From: Bacteroidota bacterium
GTDB lineage: Bacteria > Bacteroidota > Bacteroidia > Flavobacteriales > Flavobacteriaceae
Assembly: GCA_004356305.1 (NCBI GenBank)
Contig: SMXJ01000111.1
Coordinates: 1-33,761, forward strand
Reading direction: 5' to 3'
DNA: 33,761 nt
Positions 1-7,315 of this stretch are shown piece after piece (position 1 is the stretch's first letter; each line of letters opens with the position of its first letter). Below the pieces are notes generated by a model. That model saw only the letters and a program-made list of their open reading frames with translations. It searched no databases and had not been told where the DNA came from. A program made the position numbers and the translations under genes.

Positions 1-1
1 G

Positions 2-547
2 GAAGCACGAAATAAGTGCGTTGAGAGCATTATTTCAGTAATGGGGAATTTAAATCCACATTTACGGGATGTACCCGATTTTCAGCATAAATTATGGGAT
101 CAATTGTTTATTATTTCAGATTTTAAACTGGTTGTAGATTCTCCCTTTCCCATACCATCAAGAGAAGAATTGGCGGCACGACCTGAACCTCTTGATTATC
201 CTCAAAATTACCCTAAGTATCGATTCTACGGAAACAACATCAAACGTATGATCGATGTGGCTGTTAGCTGGGAAGATGGTGATATGAAGATCGGACTGGT
301 CTTGACCATTGCCAACCATATGAAGAAATGTTTCTTGAATTGGAACAAAGATACCGTAGAAGACGATGTGATATTTAAGCATTTGTATGAACTTTCTGAC
401 GGGAAGATCGATCTGCGTAATAGCGATGAAGATCTTTCAGATTCGCAACAATTGCTCAAGAGTAAAAAGCGATTTAGCAAGCAGTTTACGGGCAAGAGTA
501 AAGGCGGTGGTAAGAATAGCAGTAATCGCAATCGTAAACGCTACTAA
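2..547 (+). CDS. DUF4290 domain-containing protein (5' truncated by window edge)
   Basis: The frame stays open upstream of ATG 41 to the window start (EARNKCVESIISVMGNLNPHLRDVPDFQHKLWDQLF...). The sequence resembles DUF4290 proteins of Bacteroidota (YGNNIKRMIDVAVSWEDGDMKIGLVLTIANHMKKCFLNWN). It lies directly upstream of murA. Confidence 0.8.
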   Translation, partial: EARNKCVESIISVMGNLNPHLRDVPDFQHKLWDQLFIISDFKLVVDSPFPIPSREELAARPEPLDYPQNYPKYRFYGNNIKRMIDVAVSWEDGDMKIGLVLTIANHMKKCFLNWNKDTVEDDVIFKHLYELSDGKIDLRNSDEDLSDSQQLLKSKKRFSKQFTGKSKGGGKNSSNRNRKRY

Positions 548-568
548 GTTAGTCCACTCTAGATTTTT

Positions 569-1879
569 ATGGGAACTTTTAAAATAGATGGCGGACACTC
601 TTTAAAAGGTGAAATTCGCCCACAAGGCTCTAAAAATGAATCCTTACAAATAATTTGCGCCACATTATTAACTTCAGAGGAAGTTATTATTGATAATATT
701 CCTGATATCCTGGATGTCGATAAATTGATTAGCATTTTAGGGGATCTGGGCGTGAAAACTCAAAAGTTAAGTAAAGGAAAGTACTCTTTTAAAGCAGATG
801 AAATAAACCTGGAGTACTTAGATTCGAAGGTCTTTAGACAAGATGGCGGTTCACTTCGTGGTTCTATTATGATCGTAGGGCCATTGTTGGCCAGATTTGG
901 AAAAGGATACATCCCCCGTCCCGGCGGTGATAAGATTGGCCGCCGCAGACTGGATACTCACTTTCAGGGGTTTATTAAATTAGGCGCAAAATTTCGTTAC
1001 AATAAGGAAGATCGTTTTTACGAAGTAGAAGCGCCGGATGGGTTGAAGGGAGCCTATATGTTGCTGGACCAGGCCTCTGTGACCGGGACCGCAAATATTG
1101 TGATGGCTGCAGTCTTAGCCAGTGGTACTACTACAATTTACAATGCGGCTTGTGAACCTTACATTCAGCAACTATGTAATATGTTGAACTCGATGGGAGC
1201 GAATATCGATGGAGTAGGTTCCAATTTATTGACAATTGAAGGCGTGGAAAGCTTAAAAGGTTGTTCTCATAGAATCCTTCCCGATATGGTTGAAATAGGT
1301 AGTTGGATAGGTTTGGCCGCTATGACTCATTCTGAAATTACGATAAAAGATGTAAGTTGGGAGAATTTAGGCTTGATTCCGGATACTTTTAGAAAGTTGG
1401 GAATTACTTTAGAAAAGAGAGGAGAGGATATTTATATTCCTGCACAAGACCGTTACGAAATTCAGGGGTATATTGACGATTCGACACTCACGATTTCTGA
1501 TGCACCCTGGCCGGGCTTTACACCAGATCTGTTGAGCGTGGTTTTGGTGGTGTGTACCCAAGCCAAAGGAAGTGTACTTATTCATCAAAAAATGTTCGAA
1601 AGTCGTCTGTTCTTTGTGGATAAACTAATTGATATGGGAGCGAGGATTATTCTTTGTGATCCTCACCGCGCTGCAGTGATAGGGCATAACTTCGAATCTG
1701 ATCTGAGAGCAACCACTATGGTTTCGCCCGATATTCGGGCGGGTATTTCCTTATTGATCGCGGCTCTTTCTGCAAAAGGGATTAGTACCATACACAATAT
1801 TGAACAGATCGATCGTGGTTATGAGAATATAGATGAACGATTAAGGGCAATTGGTGCCAGGATCACTAGAATTGATTAG
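569..1879 (+). CDS. murA: UDP-N-acetylglucosamine 1-carboxyvinyltransferase
   Basis: 436-aa EPSP synthase/MurA-type protein: GEIRPQGSKNESLQIICATLLTSEEVIIDNIPDILDV, RPGGDKIGRRRLDTHFQGFIKLGA, ATTMVSPDIRAGISLLIAALSAKG. Confidence 0.95.
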   Translation: MGTFKIDGGHSLKGEIRPQGSKNESLQIICATLLTSEEVIIDNIPDILDVDKLISILGDLGVKTQKLSKGKYSFKADEINLEYLDSKVFRQDGGSLRGSIMIVGPLLARFGKGYIPRPGGDKIGRRRLDTHFQGFIKLGAKFRYNKEDRFYEVEAPDGLKGAYMLLDQASVTGTANIVMAAVLASGTTTIYNAACEPYIQQLCNMLNSMGANIDGVGSNLLTIEGVESLKGCSHRILPDMVEIGSWIGLAAMTHSEITIKDVSWENLGLIPDTFRKLGITLEKRGEDIYIPAQDRYEIQGYIDDSTLTISDAPWPGFTPDLLSVVLVVCTQAKGSVLIHQKMFESRLFFVDKLIDMGARIILCDPHRAAVIGHNFESDLRATTMVSPDIRAGISLLIAALSAKGISTIHNIEQIDRGYENIDERLRAIGARITRID

Positions 1880-1891
1880 TTGCAAAAAACA

Positions 1892-2470
1892 TTATGCGTT
1901 TTTATTCTTGATGATCTCGTCCTGCAGTTTTCTTCGCAATTGTTGTTCTCTTTCAAGTGCTTGTTGTCTGTGAGTTTCGAATTCTTCGTCCGTTTCGGTT
2001 AGTTTTAATTTAGCTGCCTTGGTGATCACATTACTATTTTTGAATTTAAACAAAAGATATAGCACAACTAATACTAGTAACCCAATAATACCCCACATGG
2101 TAATTTTGTAAATAGTTTTATTGATCAGAGCTCCAAAGAGGTTAATACCATCTTGATTTTCTATAGATGTATTCAATTCTGTTTGAAGACTAGACATACT
2201 TTGGGTGAGCGTGTCAATTTTACTTTTTTGCAAAGCTATCGTTCCCTGCGCATTTTCAAGATCTTTTTTAATCGAGGCAATGGAATCCTCAACGTTCTTT
2301 TTGAGATTGTTGAGTTTGTATATTTTAACCACTTTGTATTCTTCATAGCGGTTAGATTTATCAATGACATCAACAAATAGCTCTTCGAGAGTAGTGGTTT
2401 TTTGCTGGGCAATCGCTGGAAGTACATACAATGCAAAGCATACCGTAAGAAGGAGAATTTTCAGTTTCAT
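1892..2470 (-). CDS. Membrane protein with signal peptide, coiled coil and one TM helix (Bacteroidota family often labelled 'tRNA (guanine-N1)-methyltransferase')
   Basis: MKLKILLLTVCFALYVLPAIAQ signal peptide. Coiled coil (SIASIKKDLENAQGTIALQKSKIDTLTQSMSSLQTELN), TM helix (MWGIIGLLVLVVLYLLF), charged C-terminus. The preferred ATG at 2470 is downstream of the ORF-track start. Confidence 0.7.
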   Translation of the reverse strand: MKLKILLLTVCFALYVLPAIAQQKTTTLEELFVDVIDKSNRYEEYKVVKIYKLNNLKKNVEDSIASIKKDLENAQGTIALQKSKIDTLTQSMSSLQTELNTSIENQDGINLFGALINKTIYKITMWGIIGLLVLVVLYLLFKFKNSNVITKAAKLKLTETDEEFETHRQQALEREQQLRRKLQDEIIKNKNA

Positions 2471-2553
2471 AATGAGGGGATATGGTTTGTTATGGCAAAG
2501 TAACCTCAAAAAAGAAGAATAATTGTTACCGATAGCGATTAATTTTGTTAAAA

Positions 2554-2790
2554 TTATTCAGCCTGAACCAATTCCTTATTCATCGTATAACTCAATGCTC
2601 CTGATGGACATTTCTTTATTTGGGAGATGATCTTACTTGATGGGGCACCGTCGAGGTCTATCCATGGAATGACCGTAGTTCTAAATACTGACGATAATCC
2701 GTTCGCACATTTCTCGGCGTGAATGCATTTAGTAGGTTCAAAAGTAACAGTAATTTCTTCGTTGGTAAATTGGTTATTATCGGTTTCCAT
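2554..2790 (-). CDS. YjdI-like divergent 4Fe-4S mono-cluster protein
   Basis: 78 aa: FEPTKCIHAEKCANGLSSVFRTTVIPWIDLDGAPSSKIISQIKKCPSGALSY, the Fer4_19/YjdI-type Cys pattern. Confidence 0.8.
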   Translation of the reverse strand: METDNNQFTNEEITVTFEPTKCIHAEKCANGLSSVFRTTVIPWIDLDGAPSSKIISQIKKCPSGALSYTMNKELVQAE

Positions 2791-2825
2791 AAGCGTTGAT
2801 TTGGGGGATATGTAACTACTTAATT

Positions 2826-2880
2826 TTCAATAATATCGATAAATATATACATTTAATCGGATAAATATATAATTATTGAA
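2826..2880. promoter_or_regulatory. Candidate operator: 9-bp inverted repeat enclosing two direct repeats
   Basis: TTCAATAAT (2826-2834) and ATTATTGAA (2872-2880) are perfect inverted repeats. Inside are ATCGATAAATATATA (2835-2849) and ATCGGATAAATATATA (2856-2871). Confidence 0.4.
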
Positions 2881-3134
2881 GAAAATACTTACAAATATTT
2901 AATATAAAGTGAAATTATAAGTGTTTAAAACCCGTTGTGGGAGAATGTAATTCCGAAGTGGAGGAAATTGTTTTTTCATTCGAAGAAAGTGATATAATTC
3001 GCTACTTCTTCCTGTTTTATCAGGTTTCAGTAATTTGAATATTTTTATTAAGTACACCAGCATTTTATTTTTTGCTGTAAATGTACTACAGAAACTGAGT
3101 AACAGCCAAGAGGAAGAAGAAGATTAACAGTTAT

Positions 3135-3803
3135 TTAGCAATCCTCATCACAGCACGGATAGTCTTTAACCAATTTACAACTCGTCACGGCCAATAGTGC
3201 CCTTATGACAGTAGCTAAAATGTATAACCATAAATGCTTCAAATGGCCGGAAACCACTGCCGGAGAAAAAGATCTGACAGGATTCATCGAAGCAAATGTG
3301 ATGGGACCCGCCATCAAGGCTTCAAGAAGGACAATGCCGCCTATGGCTATTCCTGCCAAAATTCCCATCTCTTTAGAGCTGGTGGATATGTTGATAATCA
3401 CTTGCATCAAAAAGAAGGTGAGCGGTACTTCCATTATAAATATCCTTAAAACATCTATTTGTGGTAGGGTGGACCCCAATAGTTCATTTTCAGGAAAAAG
3501 GAATAAAAGGATCCCACCCGCCGCGAATGCACCAAGAATTTGCAAAATACAACAGGCCGGAACTTCTTTCCACGGAATTTTTTTAGCGAAGACGAAACCA
3601 ATAGTGACCGCCGGGTTTATATGTGCGCCACTTATTTCGCCAAAAGCGACGATCATTCCCATGACTATGAGTCCGAAGGTCATCGCAATGCCCACATGCG
3701 TCATCGTGGCACCCGTAAACTCATTGATGACAATCACACCTGTACCACAAAAAACCAAACTAAAGGTTCCAATGGCTTCGGCGATATAACCCTTTTTTAT
3801 CAT
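3135..3803 (-). CDS. MIP/aquaporin family channel
   Basis: 222 aa. First half GAHINPAVTIGF, second half ASMNPVRSFSPAVVSG (NPA/NPV). Six-TM hydrophobic pattern and Cys-rich C-terminus DYPCCDEDC. Confidence 0.9.
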   Translation of the reverse strand: MIKKGYIAEAIGTFSLVFCGTGVIVINEFTGATMTHVGIAMTFGLIVMGMIVAFGEISGAHINPAVTIGFVFAKKIPWKEVPACCILQILGAFAAGGILLFLFPENELLGSTLPQIDVLRIFIMEVPLTFFLMQVIINISTSSKEMGILAGIAIGGIVLLEALMAGPITFASMNPVRSFSPAVVSGHLKHLWLYILATVIRALLAVTSCKLVKDYPCCDEDC

Positions 3804-3915
3804 GCAACAAAAGCAACATAGTTTCGCATGCTATTTTTATGTTTTTGTTAACGATTAAAAAATGGGCAAATCGTACCTTCGTGCAAATCGTAAAAAACTG
3901 TAAATAAAAACCACA

Positions 3916-4761
3916 ATGAAAAATTTAATTCTATTAGTTTGTGTAGGCTTATTTGCCATGGGAGCCTATGCCCAGATTAAGACCCCGGCACCTAGTCCAT
4001 TTCAGAAAATCGAACAAAAAGTTGGTTTAACTGATGTTACATTGGAGTACTCCCGTCCTTCTATGAAAGGGAGAAAGATCTTTGGAGGATTGGTTCCTCT
4101 TAATGAAATTTGGCGCACAGGAGCCAACGAAAACACAAAGATCACCTTTAGTGATGACGTGATAGTGGGAGATGTAACCTTGAAAGCAGGGAGCTATGCT
4201 ATTTATACCAAACCAAATACGGAAAATTGGGAGGTTATCTTTTATAGCGATGCAGGAAATTGGGGAACACCTCAAGAGTGGGACCCTGCTAAAGTAGCGG
4301 TTACTTTAAAGGTGCAAACCTATCCTATGCCTATGTCTATCGAGACGTTCACCATGACATTTGATAATCTCAAAAATGACTCTGCGGTCATGGGGATTCT
4401 ATGGGAAAATCTTTACGTTGGTGTACCGATAATGTTTAAAACTGACGAGTTGGTAACCGCAAGTATAGAAAATGCAATGAACGGCCCTTCTGCAGGAGAC
4501 TACTTCAATTCGGCGGTATATTACTTAGAAGCCGGAAAGGACATCAACAAAGCGAAAATGTGGATTGACAAAGCCATTGTGATGCGTGAAAAGCCAGCCT
4601 TTTGGTTCCACAGACAACAGTCGTTGATCTATGCCAAAGCCGGTGACAAAGAAGGGGCGGTGAAAGCTGCCCAAACTTCGTTAAAATTGGCTAAAGAAGC
4701 CGGTAACGATGATTATGTAGCATTAAATACCAAATCATTAAAAGAATGGGGATCCATGTAA
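3916..4761 (+). CDS. DUF2911 domain-containing secreted protein
   Basis: Signal peptide MKNLILLVCVGLFAMGAYAQ. DUF2911-like core (VTLEYSRPSMKGRKIFGGLVPLNEIWRTGANENTKITFSDDV...) followed by a TPR-like C-terminus. Confidence 0.85.
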   Translation: MKNLILLVCVGLFAMGAYAQIKTPAPSPFQKIEQKVGLTDVTLEYSRPSMKGRKIFGGLVPLNEIWRTGANENTKITFSDDVIVGDVTLKAGSYAIYTKPNTENWEVIFYSDAGNWGTPQEWDPAKVAVTLKVQTYPMPMSIETFTMTFDNLKNDSAVMGILWENLYVGVPIMFKTDELVTASIENAMNGPSAGDYFNSAVYYLEAGKDINKAKMWIDKAIVMREKPAFWFHRQQSLIYAKAGDKEGAVKAAQTSLKLAKEAGNDDYVALNTKSLKEWGSM

Positions 4762-4783
4762 TTTCCAAATAAATAATGTACAT

Positions 4784-4812
4784 AAAAACGCCCTTTATAC
4801 AGGGCGTTTTTT
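4784..4812 (+). terminator. Rho-independent terminator (possibly bidirectional)
   Basis: AAAAACGCCCT-ttatac-AGGGCGTTTTTT, perfect stem with flanking A and T tracts, 23 nt after the DUF2911 stop. Confidence 0.9.
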
Positions 4813-5012
4813 GTTGGTTATTATTTTAATAATTGAAGAAAATTTAATTAAATCAAAGGTTTTATCGTTACTATTGGTAGTTGTAAACGTAATTGACTAT
4901 TTTCGAATTCTGTAAATTTGTGACTGAAATTGTAATTATTATTTGCGAACACCTTACAATTAGTTTACATTTATAAATTGAAAAATTAAATCAAATTAAA
5001 ATTTAGAAAATT

Positions 5013-5156
5013 ATGGAAGGATATTGTGTAAAGTGTAAGTCGAAAAGAGAAATTCAAAATGGTGCAGAAGTTACTATGAAAAATGGCCGTAGAGCCATGA
5101 AAGGAACATGCCCAACTTGCGGAACAGGGATGTTTCGGATATTGGGGAAAGCTTAG
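5013..5156 (+). CDS. DUF5679-like small zinc-ribbon protein (47 aa)
   Basis: Not in the ORF track. Translation MEGYCVKCKSKREIQNGAEVTMKNGRRAMKGTCPTCGTGMFRILGKA*, with two CxxC knuckles. Confidence 0.9.
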   Translation: MEGYCVKCKSKREIQNGAEVTMKNGRRAMKGTCPTCGTGMFRILGKA

Positions 5157-5193
5157 GTTAGTCAAGCTTACATAGTTTAATTCTCTACAACAT

Positions 5194-5269
5194 TCAAGTA
5201 TTTGTTTATTGAGCGGAATGATATGTCATGTCAAGCTTTGGGGTGGAAAATCGTTCCGCTTATACTTGA
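5194..5269. other. Long bulged stem-loop, possible structured RNA
   Basis: Outer arms TCAAGTAT (5194-5201) and ATACTTGA (5262-5269). Inner arms AGCGGAATGAT (5212-5222) and ATCGTTCCGCT (5250-5260), with one G-U wobble. Confidence 0.5.
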
Positions 5270-5279
5270 CCATTCTCAT

Positions 5280-5347
5280 AAAGATAAATAACAGAATTGG
5301 CGGCGCCGAATTATAGTTGTTGTTGGCGAAAGTTATTTATTTTTTTT
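5280..5347 (+). terminator. Large stem-loop followed by a T-tract (candidate terminator)
   Basis: AAAGATAAATAAC (5280-5292) pairs with GTTATTTATTTTTT (5332-5347). There is an inner GC-rich palindrome GGCGCC and the 3' arm runs into a T-tract. Confidence 0.4.
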
Positions 5348-5379
5348 AGCTAGAGATCTACCTTATCGAGCGGTTATTT

Positions 5380-7059
5380 TCAGCCGTTCCTTTTAGGAAG
5401 TACGTATTGCAACAAGATTGCTATACCCATAACAAGTAAACAGCCCAAAGCATTCAACCATAAATAGGGTATAATGTCTATATACCAAACATAGGCTACC
5501 GTTAGCTGTGTGATAATAGCCGCGATAAATGTTGCCTTGCCTTTTACAAACTTTATAAAAAAGGCCAGTAGGAAAACACCCAGTATATTTCCATAGAAAA
5601 TAGAACCGATAATATTGACCAATTGTATCAAATTGTCAAATAAATTGGCTACACACGCCACCAATATGGCGATCACACCCCAAAGCAGGGTAAACCATTT
5701 ACTCACGCGTACATAGTGCTTTTCATCCCGGCCTTCATTATTTCGTTTATACAGATCGATGGCTGTCGTAGAGCCTAACGCATTCAACTCACTGGCAGTT
5801 GATGACATGGCAGCACTCAGGATCACGGCCAGTAGAAGGCCTATCAATCCACGTGGGAGGTTGTTTAAAATAAAGTGAATGAACACATAATCCTTATCGT
5901 TGGTTTCAGCATTAGGATTGGCTTGTTTGATAAGTACTTTCGACCGGTCCCTTAGTTCGGTGTCAGTAGTATTTAAAGTTTGGATCTGTTTGATAAGCTG
6001 TTCTTTCTTCGCGGCGTCTTCGGTACGCGCAAATTTAAGCTGTACGGCTTTGATATCGGTCTCTAAGATCTGTTTTTCGGCTTGCAGATCGCGATATTGC
6101 TCTGCGTATTCACTGTTCATCACATTTTTTTCGGCGGCAGGATTAAAGTTCAATGGAGAGCTGTTAAATTGGTAAAAGACAAATACCATCACTCCAATCA
6201 ACAGAATAAAGAACTGCATAGGCACTTTTAGAAGTCCGTTCATGATTAGCCCCATCTGACTCTCTCGCACCGATTTCCCCGATAAATAACGTTGCACCTG
6301 ACTTTGATCTGTCCCAAAATAGGCGAGCATTAGAAAACTACCCCCTATGAGACCCGTCCAGATAGTATATCGATTCTCCAGATCGAAGGAGAAATCTAAA
6401 ACTTCCATTTTACCGTTGGCTCCTGCAATTTCCAAAGCTTTGGTAAAAGAAATGTCTAATGGGAGGTAATTGAGAATGATCAAAAATGCCATGAACATTC
6501 CGGCAAAAATGATCGCCATCTGATACTTTTGCGTAATGTTGACGGCTTTGGTGCCACCGCTCACAGTATAGATCACCACCAGTGTACCGATGATGATATT
6601 TAAATAGATCAAATTCCAGCCCAATACGGCTGAGAGAATAATAGCAGGCGCAAAAATGGTGATCCCTGCAGCCATGCCACGTTGCATTAAAAAGAAAATG
6701 GCGGTTAGCGTCCTGGTTTTTAGGTCAAAACGGCTTTCTAGAAATTCATAGGCTGTAAAGACCTTGAGTTTGTGGTAGAGCGGGATAAAAACCAAACAGA
6801 TCACCACCATAGCAATCGGTAATCCGAAGTAAAATTGTACAAAACCCATCCCATCATGAAAGGCTTGTCCGGGAGTGGATAAAAAAGTGATCGCACTCGC
6901 TTGGGTTGCCATTACACTCAAACCTACGGTCCACCATTTCGCTTCATTTCCACCTTTGATGTAATCGGTTATGTTTTTATTGCCACGACTTTTGTAGGTG
7001 CCATAACCCACAATAAATAGTAAAGTCCCAATTAAAATACCCCAATCGATCGTTCCCAT
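5380..7059 (-). CDS. Sodium:solute symporter (SSS family)
   Basis: 559 aa multi-TM: WWTVGLSVMATQASAITFLSTPGQAFHDGMGFVQFYFGLP..., GLLLAVILSAAMSSTASELNALGSTTAIDLYKR. Confidence 0.92.
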   Translation of the reverse strand: MGTIDWGILIGTLLFIVGYGTYKSRGNKNITDYIKGGNEAKWWTVGLSVMATQASAITFLSTPGQAFHDGMGFVQFYFGLPIAMVVICLVFIPLYHKLKVFTAYEFLESRFDLKTRTLTAIFFLMQRGMAAGITIFAPAIILSAVLGWNLIYLNIIIGTLVVIYTVSGGTKAVNITQKYQMAIIFAGMFMAFLIILNYLPLDISFTKALEIAGANGKMEVLDFSFDLENRYTIWTGLIGGSFLMLAYFGTDQSQVQRYLSGKSVRESQMGLIMNGLLKVPMQFFILLIGVMVFVFYQFNSSPLNFNPAAEKNVMNSEYAEQYRDLQAEKQILETDIKAVQLKFARTEDAAKKEQLIKQIQTLNTTDTELRDRSKVLIKQANPNAETNDKDYVFIHFILNNLPRGLIGLLLAVILSAAMSSTASELNALGSTTAIDLYKRNNEGRDEKHYVRVSKWFTLLWGVIAILVACVANLFDNLIQLVNIIGSIFYGNILGVFLLAFFIKFVKGKATFIAAIITQLTVAYVWYIDIIPYLWLNALGCLLVMGIAILLQYVLPKRNG

Positions 7060-7060
7060 A

Positions 7061-7189
7061 CTAGGCGTAACTTTTCATTATAAAATAGAACAAGACTATG
7101 TAGATCACATTGATAAGCAACACTAAGGTGTAGCTCTTTTTCCAGATGAATTTATCCACAGTTTCTTCGCTATGATGTTCTTTTTCCAT
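7061..7189 (-). CDS. 42-aa single-TM protein upstream of the SSS symporter
   Basis: Not in the ORF track. Reverse-strand translation MEKEHHSEETVDKFIWKKSYTLVLLINVIYIVLFYFIMKSYA*. Its TAG is one nucleotide from the symporter ATG (TAG-T-ATG). Confidence 0.75.
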   Translation of the reverse strand: MEKEHHSEETVDKFIWKKSYTLVLLINVIYIVLFYFIMKSYA

Positions 7190-7223
7190 TTTTATAATCG
7201 AAATTTGATTTCAAAGAATACCT

Positions 7224-7315
7224 TTCACTATTCACTATTTCCGCCTTTGTTACACTTCGGACGGACAAGCACTATTCACGTCTCATATCTCACATCTTAA
7301 ATCTCACTACTCATT
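7224..7315. repeat. Degenerate heptamer tandem repeats
   Basis: TTCACTA TTCACTA (7224-7237), then TCTCATA TCTCACA TCTTAAA TCTCACT ACTCATT (7281-7315). The array overlaps the PIG-L stop codon (7307-7309). Confidence 0.6.

Noticed and set aside
2895-3127. Short open plus-strand frames (e.g. ...KYTSILFFAVNVLQKLSNSQEEEED*)
   Set aside because: No ATG start, split over frames and not recognised; could be a remnant but the evidence is too weak.
3205-3789. 194-aa plus-strand ORF opposite the aquaporin gene
   Set aside because: Antisense to a well-supported MIP gene; the translation has no recognisable family pattern.
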